Shown here: positions 43,964-56,622 of the stretch, in pieces
Layout of the letters: each line of letters begins with the position of its first letter
Position numbering within the stretch: position 1 is the stretch's first letter
Assembly (NCBI RefSeq): GCF_000454545.1
Contig: NZ_CM002139.1
Span: forward strand, 4,406,616 to 4,470,615
Source of the DNA: Xanthomonas cassavae CFBP 4642
Lineage (GTDB): Bacteria; Pseudomonadota; Gammaproteobacteria; Xanthomonadales; Xanthomonadaceae
Length of the DNA: 64,000 bases
Reading direction: 5' to 3'
Program-made: the position numbers and the translations under genes
Notes under the pieces: model-generated
Told to the model about the DNA's origin: nothing
Databases searched by the model: none
The model's input: the letters and a program-made list of their open reading frames with translations, nothing else

Positions 43964-44028
43964 GTAGGAGCGCCCCTGGGCGCGATGGCGTTACCGGTAA
44001 TGCCTGTCGCGCCCAGGAGCGCTCCTAC
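43964..44028. repeat. REP-like palindrome in a 314-base spacer
   Basis: GTAGGAGCG at one end and CGCTCCTAC at the other, with inner complementary blocks CTGGGCGCGA and TCGCGCCCAG, form a 65-base imperfect palindrome. The rest of the 314-base spacer between the convergent kinase and glmU genes shows nothing else. Palindromes with this core are dispersed in many xanthomonad genomes. Confidence 0.8.
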
Positions 44029-44182
44029 GCATCCATGCGGCACGACACAGCTGCTGAGCCCGTTAGCCGCCTTGACGCGTCGCCATGAGAACCGCGGCGC
44101 TGTCGCGCGCTTCCGATGGGTCGCGGCCACCAAGCGCAATCAGCGCCAGCGCTGTTCGCTGCGATCCGGGGTGCAGCGCAGC

Positions 44183-45547
44183 CTATTTCTTGGTCGGCCG
44201 TTCCCAGCCTTCGATCACGGTCTGCCGTGCACGCGTCACCGTGAGCTGACCCGCCGGCGCATCGCGCGTGATCACCGACCCGGCACCGATGGTGGAATGG
44301 GCACCAATCGCGATCGGCGCCACCAGCGCGCTGTTGGACCCGACAAAGGCGCCATCGCCGATGGTGGTCTGCGACTTGTTCACGCCATCGTAGTTGCAGG
44401 TGATGGTGCCGGCACCGATGTTGACCTTGCTGCCGATCACCGCATCGCCCAGATAGGTCAGATGGTTGGCCTTGCTGCCGACGCCCATGGTGACCTTCTT
44501 GGTCTCGACGAAATTACCGATATGCACGCCATCGGCCAGCACCGTGCCCGGGCGCAGGCGTGCGAACGGCCCGACCAGTACCGCGCCTTCGGTGACCACC
44601 CCTTCCAGATCGCAATGCGCACGCACCTGCGTGCCGGGGCCGAGGTTGACGTCGCGCAGGCGCACGAACGGGCCGATCACCACGCCATCGCCGAGTGTCA
44701 CATCGCCTTCCAGGATCACATCGATATCCAGCTGCACATCACGGCCCACCTTGACCGTACCGCGCTGCTCCACGCGCGCGGGGTCGGCCATGCGCACGCC
44801 CTCCAGGCACAACGCGCGTGCGGCGCGCAGTTGCCAGGCGCGCTCGAGCTGGGCGAGCTGCCACGGGTCGTTGGCGCCTTCCACGTCCTGCGGGTCGGCC
44901 ACATGCACCATCTCGGCCGGGGTGAAGTCGGCGGCCGCGCTGGCGAAGATATCGGTCAGATAGAACTCGCCCTGCACATTGTCGTTGGACAGGCCGCTCA
45001 ACCAGCGACGCAGCGCGGTGGATTCGGCGGTCACGATGCCGGTATTGATGGTGCGGATGCGCCGCTGCTCGTCGTTGGTGTCCTTCTGTTCGACGATCGC
45101 GGCCACCTTGCCTTCGGCATCGCGCAGGACGCGCCCGTAGCCGGTGGGGTTGGCCAGTTCGGCGACCAATACCGCCATGCGGCCGGGCGCATGCAGCAAC
45201 TGCAGCAGGCTTTCGCTGCGGATCAGCGGCACATCGCCATACAACACCAGCACGGTGGCCGCATCGGGCACCGCATCCATCGCCTGCTGGACCGCATGGC
45301 CGGTGCCCAGTTGCTGCCGCTGCTCGGCCCAGTGCAGATCGTCCTGCGCGGCAAACGCCGCACGCACCTGGTCGCCGCCGTGCCCGTACACGATGTGGAT
45401 CGCCGCCGGCTGTAGCTGCCGCGCCGTGGCGATCACGTGCGCCAGCATCGGTTGGCCCGCCAGCGGTTGCAGCACCTTGGGCAGCGCCGAGCGCATGCGC
45501 TTGCCCTCGCCCGCGGCCAGGATCACAACGTGCAGGGGCAAAGTCAT
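44183..45547 (-). CDS. glmU: bifunctional GlmU (GlcN-1-P acetyltransferase / GlcNAc-1-P uridyltransferase)
   Basis: Makes UDP-GlcNAc in two steps after GlmS. The N-terminal uridyltransferase has [31 protein letters not shown] and ENxTGYGR-like [12 protein letters not shown]. The C-terminal acetyltransferase has hexapeptide repeats from about residue 250 ([20 protein letters not shown]), with [20 protein letters not shown] and [14 protein letters not shown]. Length 454 is typical. ATG at 45547 is preferred over the GTG just before it. Confidence 0.96.
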   Translation of the reverse strand: MTLPLHVVILAAGEGKRMRSALPKVLQPLAGQPMLAHVIATARQLQPAAIHIVYGHGGDQVRAAFAAQDDLHWAEQRQQLGTGHAVQQAMDAVPDAATVLVLYGDVPLIRSESLLQLLHAPGRMAVLVAELANPTGYGRVLRDAEGKVAAIVEQKDTNDEQRRIRTINTGIVTAESTALRRWLSGLSNDNVQGEFYLTDIFASAAADFTPAEMVHVADPQDVEGANDPWQLAQLERAWQLRAARALCLEGVRMADPARVEQRGTVKVGRDVQLDIDVILEGDVTLGDGVVIGPFVRLRDVNLGPGTQVRAHCDLEGVVTEGAVLVGPFARLRPGTVLADGVHIGNFVETKKVTMGVGSKANHLTYLGDAVIGSKVNIGAGTITCNYDGVNKSQTTIGDGAFVGSNSALVAPIAIGAHSTIGAGSVITRDAPAGQLTVTRARQTVIEGWERPTKK

Positions 45548-45693
45548 CACTACGTTCCGGTTGCAGGACAGACCCGAATTCTAGTCGCAGTGCCGCAACG
45601 CGGCGTGGTCGCTGCATGCCATCAACACGCGATGACACGTTTTTAAGCGTTGCCCCCGCTAGGATGGGCGCCCTTTCCCCACGTCCGGCACGC

Positions 45694-46077
45694 ATGAGCC
45701 TGTTTCGCCAAGGCGGCCAGTTCACCCTGATCGGCGCCCTGCAGCTGGCCGTGGATTGCAGCATCTTCATTGCCGCCACCGCCGCCGGCATGCCCGCAGC
45801 GCCTGCCAACCTGCTCGGACGTGTCAGCGGTGCACTGCTCGGCTTCTGGCTCAACGGCCGCTACACCTTCGCCCGCCAGGAGGGCGCTCGCCTGGGCTGG
45901 CAGCGCTTCCGCCGCTTTGCGGTGATGTGGCTGACCTTGACGCTCATCAGCACCTGGCTGCTGTCGACTGCCGTGGATCTGCTCGGCCTGGGTCAGGCCT
46001 GGCTGGCCAAACCGCTGGTCGAAGGCGGGTTGGCGATTGTGTCGTTCTTTCTGGGCCGGCACGTGGTGTACCGCTGA
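45694..46077 (+). CDS. GtrA-like membrane protein
   Basis: Small integral membrane protein of 127 residues with four predicted helices: QFTLIGALQLAVDCSIFIAA, ANLLGRVSGALLGFWLNGRY, FAVMWLTLTLISTWLLSTAV, and LVEGGLAIVSFFLGRHVVYR. The pattern (FxxxGxxxxxxD at the start, NF/NxRYTF in the middle) is that of GtrA, which takes part in flipping lipid-linked sugars. ATG at 45694 gives the family length. There is no glycosyltransferase partner next to it, so the substrate is unknown. Confidence 0.82.
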   Translation: MSLFRQGGQFTLIGALQLAVDCSIFIAATAAGMPAAPANLLGRVSGALLGFWLNGRYTFARQEGARLGWQRFRRFAVMWLTLTLISTWLLSTAVDLLGLGQAWLAKPLVEGGLAIVSFFLGRHVVYR

Positions 46078-46473
46078 GGCAAGACAAGCGCCCCCAGCGA
46101 CCGGCCGCATGGCAGCACCCAGCGTGCGCTCGACCTGAGCCTGTCGCGTGCGCTCGCTGTCGACATGGAGCGCAGCCAACGAAGACGCCATGACATGGCA
46201 CTGTCGTTCGACCACATCGCTCCGTCGGTCGCAGAGGACGTTACAACTAGGCGTTTTCCCGCGTCGAATCCGACGCCGCTGCACAACGCGGGGGTTCGCG
46301 GCATTCGGGAGATGCGGCAAAGACCTCCACCACGAACAGATGGAGCGGCCAGACACTCCTGACCGCAAGCCGGTTGATCACCCGTCCCCAGGCCAGCCGC
46401 CCACGCGTGGGCCATCACGCGTCACTGCATCATCGGCCTAGCTGCAGCCATCCACCCGATCGATCACCGCCCA
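46078..46473. other. gene-free stretch
   Basis: About 395 bases between the convergent GtrA and chorismate mutase genes. No gene, clear terminator or repeat was recognised. Confidence 0.4.
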
Positions 46474-47061
46474 CTAGGACTTGTTGCCTGCCGGTTGGCA
46501 GAAATCGCCCAGGCTGCGTACCAGTGCCGCGCGATGCAACGCGTCCAGTTGCCACTGCGCGGCATAGTGCGCGGCCGCACGCGCGGTGCTGGCCGGGCAC
46601 TCGGGGGCCGCCCGTGCCGGCCCTGCGGCGGCCAGTGCATCGAGCAACTCGCCTTGCAGTTGATCCAGCCGCGTGCGCAACGCGACCAGATCCGGCCGGG
46701 CGGTCTCCGGAGCGCGGCCCCGCTCGTGCCAATGATTCAGCAGTGCGTATTGCACCGCCTTGTTCGCTTCGATCTGCGCGGCAAAGAAGCGCACCGCGTC
46801 ATCGGGCTCCAGTCCATGCACGGAGGCCTGATCGCGCACGCTCAGCAACACCGCCGCCTCGCGCGTCTGATCCAGTACCGGCTTGCCGCTGTCCCACTTG
46901 CTCAACGCCACCGCATCCCCGATGGCATTGCGCTGCACGATGCGGCCCAGCAGCGGGTCCAATGACGGCTGGCTGCGCGCAGGCAACGCACAGCCCAGCA
47001 GCGTCACGGCAAGCGTGGCGGAGATTGCGTAACCGCGAAGGCCTTCGGTCAAGCGGGTCAT
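46474..47061 (-). CDS. aroQ: secreted chorismate mutase (AroQ gamma class)
   Basis: Monofunctional chorismate mutase of 195 residues with an N-terminal export signal (ISATLAVTLLGCALPARSQ; the LLGC could also be a lipobox). The all-helical AroQ core shows RNAIGDAVALSKWDSGKPV, DQTREAAVLLSVRDQA and FFAAQIEANKAVQYALLNHW, which contain the active-site Lys, Arg, Asp and Gln/Glu residues of the gamma class. Exported forms occur in several pathogens, where chorismate outside the cytoplasm may be converted to prephenate; their role is debated. Confidence 0.88.
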   Translation of the reverse strand: MTRLTEGLRGYAISATLAVTLLGCALPARSQPSLDPLLGRIVQRNAIGDAVALSKWDSGKPVLDQTREAAVLLSVRDQASVHGLEPDDAVRFFAAQIEANKAVQYALLNHWHERGRAPETARPDLVALRTRLDQLQGELLDALAAAGPARAAPECPASTARAAAHYAAQWQLDALHRAALVRSLGDFCQPAGNKS

Positions 47062-47183
47062 GCGGTGCTCCTCGACTCACGGATATTGTCTGCCATGGCG
47101 CGCCCGATGCGCAGCACGGCGCGGTGGCAGGCAGTGTGCGCGCTCCCGGCCGCCCGATGCGGCCGGCCGCGCAACAGACTCTC

Positions 47184-47218
47184 CAAAAACGAAAACGCCG
47201 GCACGAAGGCCAGCGTTT
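47184..47218 (-). terminator. rho-independent terminator of the atp operon
   Basis: On the minus strand AAACGCTGGC pairs with GCCGGCGTTT (one G-T wobble) across a six-base loop, followed by a T-rich tract TTCGTTTTTGG. It lies 74 bases past the atpC stop and upstream of the chorismate mutase gene. Confidence 0.85.
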
Positions 47219-47291
47219 CTTTCGGATCCACACCAGGGTGCGGCACTCCTGCTCAATCGCATCACCTGCCCGGCGACGGGCATGTGTTCGA

Positions 47292-47714
47292 TCAGTGCTT
47301 GAGCGTGCGGCGCAAGCGCTCCAGCGCCTGCAACTGCACCGTTGCCTCGGCCAGCTGACGCTGTGCCTGGGCCACGTCCACGGTGTCGCCACGGTTGGCC
47401 AGCAGACGCTCGGCCTCTTCCTTGACCTTGCGCACGGCAGCTTCGTCGATGTCCTGCGCACGCACCGCGGTGTCGACCAGCACGGTCACCACCTGCGGCT
47501 GCACTTCCAGGATGCCGCCGGAGATGGCGAAGTCCAGCTGTTCGCCGCTGGCGGTGGTTACCACCACCTTGCCCGGCTTCAGGCGGGTGATCAGCGGCGC
47601 GTGCTTGGGCGCAATGCCCAGCTCGCCCAGCTCGCCGGTGGCCACGACCAGCGTCGCCTCACCGTGGAAGATTTCCTTCTCGGCGCTGACGATGTCGCAA
47701 CGGATAGTGCTCAT
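47292..47714 (-). CDS. atpC: ATP synthase epsilon subunit
   Basis: F1 central-stalk subunit of 140 residues. The N-terminal beta-sandwich ([20 protein letters not shown] ... [12 protein letters not shown] ... [18 protein letters not shown]) is followed by a helical hairpin (EERLLAN-type [13 protein letters not shown] to [13 protein letters not shown]). ATG at 47714 gives the canonical start. Last gene of the atpIBEFHAGDC operon; a repeat-filled spacer of about 140 bases separates it from atpD. Confidence 0.96.
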   Translation of the reverse strand: MSTIRCDIVSAEKEIFHGEATLVVATGELGELGIAPKHAPLITRLKPGKVVVTTASGEQLDFAISGGILEVQPQVVTVLVDTAVRAQDIDEAAVRKVKEEAERLLANRGDTVDVAQAQRQLAEATVQLQALERLRRTLKH

Positions 47715-47733
47715 GGTGCCTCGCGTTGTGAGG

Positions 47734-47853
47734 CGGGGATTGGGGATTGGGGATTGGGGATTGGCAACAGCGGCGTTCACCGTCGTTCCCATCCTCATCC
47801 ACCGTCCCAATCACCGCCGTACCAAATCCCGAATCCCGAATGCCAAATCCCGG
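47734..47853. repeat. inverted GGGGATT-type heptamer arrays in the atpD-atpC spacer
   Basis: One arm is four GGGGATT units (about 47734-47763); the opposing arm is AATCCCG units (about 47823-47853). Complementary arms could fold into a long hairpin in the atp transcript. The same motif family occurs in the next two spacers. Confidence 0.8.
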
Positions 47854-47856
47854 CTC

Positions 47857-50289
<2,433 letters not shown>

Positions 50290-50294
50290 TTAGT

Positions 50295-50459
50295 GGGATT
50301 CGGAAATCGGGATTCGGGATTGGCTAAAGCCCCCTACCTCACCGTTTCCGCAAACCCCGGATGCCTAACTTCTGGGAATGAAAAGCGGGGGCTCGGTATC
50401 AGCCAAAGCTCCGAACCACCGCTCCTACCAATCCCGAATGCCCAATCCCGAATCCCGGC
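50295..50459. repeat. inverted GGGATTC-type heptamer arrays in the atpA-atpG spacer
   Basis: Left arm with GGGATTCGGAAATCGGGATT (about 50295-50314) continuing to 50323; right arm with ACCAATCCCGAATGCCCAAT (about 50427-50446) continuing to 50459. The spacer is unusually long for an atp operon at 190 bases. Confidence 0.8.
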
Positions 50460-50460
50460 C

Positions 50461-52008
50461 TCACCAGCTGCCCGTGGTCTTGAACTCTTCGATGTCCTTC
50501 TTGAACGCGGCTTCGATGTCGTTGTCCCAACCGCCGGTGCTGTTGATCCTGGAGACCAGCTCGCCCTGGGTGTTGGCGAAGTGCGCGTGCAGGCCTTCTT
50601 CGAACGCCAGCAGCTTGTTGACCGGCACGTCGTCGAGGTAACCCTCGTTGACGGCGTAGATCGACAGCGCCTGGTTGGCGATGGACATCGGCGCGTACTG
50701 CTTCTGCTTCATCAGTTCGGTGACGCGCTGACCGCGCTCGAGCTGCTTGCGGGTCGCTTCGTCCAGGTCAGAGGCGAACTGCGCGAACGCGGCCAGCTCA
50801 CGGTACTGCGCCAGCGAGATACGGATGCCGCCGGACAGCTTCTTGATGATCTTGGTCTGGGCTGCACCACCGACGCGCGACACCGAGATACCGGCGTTGA
50901 CGGCCGGACGGATACCGGCGTTGAACAGGTCGGTTTCCAGGAAGATCTGGCCGTCGGTGATCGAGATCACGTTGGTCGGCACGAAGGCAGAAACGTCGCC
51001 GGCCTGCGTTTCGATGATCGGCAGTGCGGTCAGCGAGCCGGTCTTGCCGGTCACCGCACCGTTGGTGAACTTCTCCACGTACTCCTCGGACACGCGCGCA
51101 GCGCGCTCCAGCAGGCGGGAGTGCAGATAGAACACGTCGCCCGGATAGGCTTCGCGGCCCGGCGGACGCTTGAGCAGCAGCGAGATCTGGCGGTAGGCCA
51201 CGGCCTGCTTGGACAGATCGTCGTAGACGATCAGCGCGTCTTCGCCGCGGTCCATGAAGTACTCGCCCATGGTGCAGCCGGCATACGGGCTGATGTACTG
51301 CATCGCGGCCGATTCGGACGCGGTGGCAGCCACCACCACGGTGTGCGCCAGCGCGCCGTTTTCTTCCAGCTTGCGCACGATGTTGGCAACGGTCGAAGCC
51401 TTCTGACCGATCGCCACGTACACGCACTTGATGCCGGTGCCCTTCTGGTTGATCACCGCATCGATCGCCAGCGCGGTCTTGCCGGTCTGACGGTCGCCGA
51501 TGACCAATTCGCGCTGACCACGGCCGATCGGAATCATCGCATCGACCGACTTGTAACCGGTCTGCACCGGCTGGTCGACCGACTTGCGCCAGATCACGCC
51601 GGGCGCAACGCGCTCCACCGGTGCGGTCTGGGTGGCGCCCAGCGGGCCCTTGCCGTCGATCGGCTCGCCCAGTGCGTTGACCACGCGACCGAGCAGTTCC
51701 GGACCCACCGGCACTTCCAGGATGCGGCCGGTGGTCTTGGCCACGTCGCCTTCGCGCAGGTTTTCGTAATCGCCCAGCACCACGGCGCCGACCGAATCGC
51801 GCTCCAGGTTCAGTGCGAGCGCGAAGGTATTGTTCGGCAGTTCGATCATTTCGCCCTGCATCACGTCGGCCAGGCCGAAGATGCGCACGATGCCGTCGGA
51901 CACGCTGGTCACGGAGCCTTCGTTGCGCGACTCTGCGGACAGCTTGACCGCCTCGATGCGGGTCTTGATCAGGTCGCTGATTTCGGAGGGGTTGAGCGTG
52001 GTTGCCAT
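50461..52008 (-). CDS. atpA: ATP synthase alpha subunit
   Basis: Non-catalytic nucleotide-binding F1 subunit of 515 residues. The P-loop is GDRQTGKTA; the arginine-finger region [19 protein letters not shown] carries SRVGGAAQ. The start [20 protein letters not shown] is typical, and the protein ends FKTTGSW. It is preceded by atpH with a 47-base spacer. Confidence 0.98.
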   Translation of the reverse strand: MATTLNPSEISDLIKTRIEAVKLSAESRNEGSVTSVSDGIVRIFGLADVMQGEMIELPNNTFALALNLERDSVGAVVLGDYENLREGDVAKTTGRILEVPVGPELLGRVVNALGEPIDGKGPLGATQTAPVERVAPGVIWRKSVDQPVQTGYKSVDAMIPIGRGQRELVIGDRQTGKTALAIDAVINQKGTGIKCVYVAIGQKASTVANIVRKLEENGALAHTVVVAATASESAAMQYISPYAGCTMGEYFMDRGEDALIVYDDLSKQAVAYRQISLLLKRPPGREAYPGDVFYLHSRLLERAARVSEEYVEKFTNGAVTGKTGSLTALPIIETQAGDVSAFVPTNVISITDGQIFLETDLFNAGIRPAVNAGISVSRVGGAAQTKIIKKLSGGIRISLAQYRELAAFAQFASDLDEATRKQLERGQRVTELMKQKQYAPMSIANQALSIYAVNEGYLDDVPVNKLLAFEEGLHAHFANTQGELVSRINSTGGWDNDIEAAFKKDIEEFKTTGSW

Positions 52009-52055
52009 CGTTCAGTCCTAGGTGCCGGCCGCAGGGGCCATGCGTTTATGTGAAT

Positions 52056-52589
52056 TCAGTGGGCGAGCGAGCTTTGCAGACGCGCAAGCTTGCCCTTCAG
52101 CGAGCCGTCGATGACCACGTCGCCGGTGTCGATCACCGCGCCGCCGATCAGCGACGCATCCACCGCGGTGGTGATGTCCACCTCGCGGCCGAAACGCTTC
52201 TTCAGCGCAGCAGCGATCGTGTCCAGTTCCGCCTGGCTCATTGCAGCCGCCGAGGTCACCGTCGCCTTGACGACGTGTTCGGCTTCGGCCCGCAGGTGTT
52301 CGTACAGCCCTGCCACTTCCGGCAGCAGCGACAGCCGCTGCGCATCGGCCAGCACGCCGAGGAAACGCAGATAATCCTCGCCCGCCTGCGGAGGCGCCAG
52401 CAGCGTCACTGCCTGATCCTGGCCCAGGGCCGGGTTGAGCAGCAATGCAGCCACGCGCGGGTCGCCGGCCACCTGCGCCGAAAACGCCAGCGCATCGGAC
52501 CAGGGCGCGAAGTTGCCGCCCTCACGCGCGATCGCAAACGCGGCACGGCCGTACGGACGGGCAAGGGTGAGGGTGAGGGCCTGACTCAT
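52056..52589 (-). CDS. atpH: ATP synthase delta subunit
   Basis: Peripheral-stalk subunit of 177 residues joining F1 to the b subunits. The N-terminal domain has [14 protein letters not shown], and the C-terminal domain ends with [20 protein letters not shown], the conserved delta signature. The start lies three bases after the atpF stop, so the two are translated together. Confidence 0.95.
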   Translation of the reverse strand: MSQALTLTLARPYGRAAFAIAREGGNFAPWSDALAFSAQVAGDPRVAALLLNPALGQDQAVTLLAPPQAGEDYLRFLGVLADAQRLSLLPEVAGLYEHLRAEAEHVVKATVTSAAAMSQAELDTIAAALKKRFGREVDITTAVDASLIGGAVIDTGDVVIDGSLKGKLARLQSSLAH

Positions 52590-52592
52590 CGC

Positions 52593-53063
52593 TTAGATCT
52601 CCGCCGCCAGCTCGTCGAGCAGCGCCTTGTGGGCGTTGGCATCGATTTCGCGCTTGAGCAGCTTTTCGGCACCGCTGACGGCCAGCACCGAGACCTGCTT
52701 GCGCAGTTCCTCGCGGGCACGGGTGGCGGATGCGTCGATTTCGGTCTGCGCCAGATCCTTCTGACGGGTCGCTTCGGCAATTGCCTCCTGCTTGGCCGCT
52801 TCGATGATCTGGTTGGCGCGCGCATGGGCCTGATCGATGATCTCGTTGGCCTTGGTGCGCGCGTCCTTCAGTGCTTCGTTGACCTTTTCCTGCGCCTGCG
52901 CCAGATCCTTCTGACTACGATCGGCCGCAGCCAGACCTTCGGCGATCTTTTGCTGACGCTCTTCGATCGCCTGCAGCAGCGGCGGCCAGATTTTGGTCGC
53001 GACGATCCAGATCAGACCGGCGAAGGCCAGCGCCTGGGCAAAGATGGTAAGGGTGATATCCAT
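52593..53063 (-). CDS. atpF: ATP synthase b subunit
   Basis: Peripheral-stalk subunit of 156 residues. One N-terminal membrane helix ([20 protein letters not shown]) is followed by a long charged helix ([20 protein letters not shown] onward) that dimerises. Between atpE and atpH in the usual order. Confidence 0.96.
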   Translation of the reverse strand: MDITLTIFAQALAFAGLIWIVATKIWPPLLQAIEERQQKIAEGLAAADRSQKDLAQAQEKVNEALKDARTKANEIIDQAHARANQIIEAAKQEAIAEATRQKDLAQTEIDASATRAREELRKQVSVLAVSGAEKLLKREIDANAHKALLDELAAEI

Positions 53064-53176
53064 GGGTCGCTCAATCGCTGTTTAGGGGTGAAAGCGCCAC
53101 CGCACAGGCGGCGCTTTCCGACCTTCATCCGCGGAGGCAACCGAAATGGCTGCCTCCACCTCCCGCTACCGCTGGA

Positions 53177-54353
<1,177 letters not shown>

Positions 54354-54378
54354 GTGTACGTAGCCCTTTTAGTTCGGA

Positions 54379-54744
54379 TCAACGCCTGGCCAGAGCCAGA
54401 ACCTGAAAAATCAGCCCGATGGCGATACCTGCCAACAGAGCCAGAGGGGGCAGCCGCCACAGGCCGAAGCCAAGCGCCAGCGCCACGAAAACCAACACCC
54501 ACTTCAACACCATCGCCAGGATCAACCGGACCATGGCAATGCCGGCTGCCTGGATACCGCCCCCGAGCGCGGTACGTGCCGCAACCCAACCGCCCAGTAC
54601 CGTCGCAAACCCGGTCAATGCCAGACCGGCAGAGTAACGGGGACCGACCAACAGCAACCCCAGACTGGTTATAGCTACGGCGGCAAGCGGATATACCGCA
54701 GCGCGCAGCATCAACCGCCGACCCGCGTCAACGGAGTTCAGCAC
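54379..54744 (-). CDS. atpI: ATP synthase I-like protein
   Basis: Membrane protein of 121 residues at the head of the atp operon, with four predicted helices (AAVYPLAAVAITSLGLLLV, LALTGFATVLGGWVAAR, MVRLILAMVLKWVLVFVALAL, LALLAGIAIGLIFQVLAL). AtpI proteins are weakly conserved and help assemble the c-ring or import Mg. The assignment rests on position, length and helix number. Confidence 0.85.
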   Translation of the reverse strand: MLNSVDAGRRLMLRAAVYPLAAVAITSLGLLLVGPRYSAGLALTGFATVLGGWVAARTALGGGIQAAGIAMVRLILAMVLKWVLVFVALALGFGLWRLPPLALLAGIAIGLIFQVLALARR

Positions 54745-54803
54745 TACGGTTACCTTACGTGTGAATGAGTGGGAAGCGCAGTTGCGCCTCGTCTAGCCGC
54801 GAA

Positions 54804-54833
54804 AGTATAGCAATGGGACAAATTGCGAGACAA
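54804..54833 (-). promoter_or_regulatory. sigma-70-type promoter of the atp operon
   Basis: On the minus strand TTGTCT (54833-54828) and TATACT (54809-54804) are separated by 18 bases. A TG one base ahead of the -10 hexamer (TTGCTATACT) adds an extended -10 feature. The expected transcription start is about 50 bases ahead of atpI. Confidence 0.7.
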
Positions 54834-55375
54834 CCGGCAGAGGTCATAAGTTGCTGCGACGCACCAGGTGTTGGTGGCGGCACCGGGCGGGAACTTTGCC
54901 ACAAACCGGCGGTCATAACCCACGAGGCCTGCGCATCCTCGTCGAAAGGTGGCACCGCAGGCCGCATCTGGGAGCCCTGGGAGTCCGGGGCTCCTGCTTT
55001 TACGCCTGTGCGCGCCGCAGCGACCTTCCCACCGACGGTCCAATCCGCTGCAGTGCACGATCGTCTGCGCTTCGCAGGGCCGGGCACCCGGTGTAGCCAT
55101 ACGTATTCAGCCGACCAGATTGCGCAATTGGCAGGGTGGACCGTACTGCGTGGTATGCGCTGACGCACACTTTGCAGGTGCCGAACTTCGCGTCAGAAAC
55201 AGGGTCATCGGTGCGCGAGGCCCATGCCTGTTGACGATGCGGACCGTTTTGTCCGATTGCTATGTCCACCTTCACAGACATGCGACGGGCCCTTCACTTT
55301 TGGAAGACGCCCCCTTATCGATAGTGCGCGCCACTGGCTCAACGGCCTGACCATTCCAAGCAATCGGAGCTCCCC
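54834..55375. other. gene-free stretch between the atp promoter and the outer-membrane protein gene
   Basis: About 540 bases. It holds a weak hairpin GGAGCCC / GGGCTCC (54971-54994) followed by TGCTTTT, which looks like a terminator on the plus strand but has no gene in front of it. The promoter of the barrel gene should lie near its right end. TTGACG occurs at about 55229 but has no good -10 at normal spacing. Confidence 0.4.
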
Positions 55376-56188
55376 ATGAAACACCTTCTCGCACTGGCGA
55401 TCCCGTGCGTCCTGGCCGCCGCCTACGCCGCGCCTGCCCACGCCGAAGACACCGATGATCGCTTCCAGATTCGTCTGGGTGCGATGAATGTCGACAACGA
55501 CAACACCATCCGTGGCAACACGCTGGTGGCAGGCAACACTGTGTCGGTCAACGAAGACTTCAAGCTCGGCGGCAAGGAATGGGAGCCGCGCGTGGACGGC
55601 GTGTTCCGCATCAGCACCCGCCAGCGCCTGATCTTCGATTACTTCAAGTACGACAAGGATCGCCGCGAGACCCTGACCCAGGACATCAGCGGCGGTGGCG
55701 TCACCGTCCCGACCGGCAGCTTCATCAAGGGCGAGCTGAAGTATCAGGTTGCCACCCTGGTGTATGACTACTCGGTGATCGATTCGCCGGAATTCAGCCT
55801 GGGCCTGCAGATCGGCGCCGAATACGCCAAGGTCGAAGCCAACGCGTACGCCGACCTGGGCAGCGTCTTCAGCGGCGATGTGCTGGACGAGAGCGAAGAC
55901 GGCGTTGCGCCGGTGGTCGGCATCCGCTTCACCGCGCGCCCGAGCGAGCATTGGCTGTTCAATGTACAGGGCCAGTACCTCAACACCAGCTGGGGCGATT
56001 TCGGCGACTACGAAGGCGACCTGAGCCGCGCCAATGCGATGGCCGAATACCGCTTCACCAAGAACTTCGGCATCTTCGCCGGCTACGACTGGTTCAAGCT
56101 CGACGTCGACCAGCGCGGCAGCGACGGCCTGATCGGCCTGAAGCAGGAGTTCAAGGGCCCGGTGGCAGGCGTGACCTTCGCGTTCTGA
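55376..56188 (+). CDS. outer-membrane beta-barrel protein
   Basis: Exported protein of 270 residues with a clear signal peptide (MKHLLALAIPCVLAAAYAAP, cleavage after AHA). The mature part alternates polar and hydrophobic residues, as in small barrels: RFQIRLGAMNVDND, RLIFDYFKYDKD, FSLGLQIGAEYAKVEANAYA, WLFNVQGQYLNTSWG, and a final strand VAGVTFAF ending in Phe, the usual barrel-assembly signal. Function is unknown. A strong terminator follows, and the gene seems to stand alone. Confidence 0.8.
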   Translation: MKHLLALAIPCVLAAAYAAPAHAEDTDDRFQIRLGAMNVDNDNTIRGNTLVAGNTVSVNEDFKLGGKEWEPRVDGVFRISTRQRLIFDYFKYDKDRRETLTQDISGGGVTVPTGSFIKGELKYQVATLVYDYSVIDSPEFSLGLQIGAEYAKVEANAYADLGSVFSGDVLDESEDGVAPVVGIRFTARPSEHWLFNVQGQYLNTSWGDFGDYEGDLSRANAMAEYRFTKNFGIFAGYDWFKLDVDQRGSDGLIGLKQEFKGPVAGVTFAF

Positions 56189-56208
56189 TCGACGCGCAGC
56201 GTTGCACC

Positions 56209-56245
56209 AAAAGGCCCGCGTTTTGCGGGCCTTTTGTCTTTTTTT
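56209..56245 (+). terminator. rho-independent terminator of the barrel gene
   Basis: Perfect stem AAAAGGCCCGC / GCGGGCCTTTT with a five-base loop, followed by GTCTTTTTTTG. It starts 21 bases past the stop. Confidence 0.95.
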
Positions 56246-56572
56246 GTGCGGTGCCGACAGCACCAGCGAGTGCGCCGATATCGCCATGCGCGACCTGTTG
56301 CGTCAGCGCACCCGGCATCTGCGCCTTGAAAGCCGGATCGGCATGGCAATGCCGCACCAGCATCCACACCGTCACGCCCGCCTGCGCCACACGGCAGGTC
56401 ATTGTGTCCGACGACGATGCACCGGACCCTCGTCCTGCTGCGCAGCTGCAACGCGCCATGGGACCACAGCGCAGAGCATCAGCACTGCGAGCACTGCATT
56501 CCGTGGCGCATGCAGCGCCCCGGTGGGAACGGCCGCACCCTGAAACCCGCCCGGCAGCACACCGAAACGACA
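56246..56572. other. gene-free stretch
   Basis: About 330 bases between two facing terminators. No convincing gene was recognised on either strand. Confidence 0.4.
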
Positions 56573-56595
56573 ACGCCCCGCGCAAGGCGGGGCGT
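56573..56595 (-). terminator. terminator of the lpdA-aceF transcript
   Basis: Perfect stem ACGCCCCGC / GCGGGGCGT with a five-base loop, 28 bases past the lpdA stop on the minus strand; a moderately T-rich tract (TGTCGTTTC) follows. Confidence 0.75.
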
Positions 56596-56622
56596 CGCTG
56601 GCCGTGCCGCAAGTGGCGGCGC

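Noticed and set aside
54971..55001. Plus-strand hairpin followed by TGCTTTT, looking like a terminator
   Set aside because: No gene ends before it on the plus strand; the region upstream is the leader side of the atp operon.
55229..55265. TTGACG with a GCTATG downstream as promoter of the barrel gene
   Set aside because: The spacer is over 20 bases, outside the range for a sigma-70 promoter.
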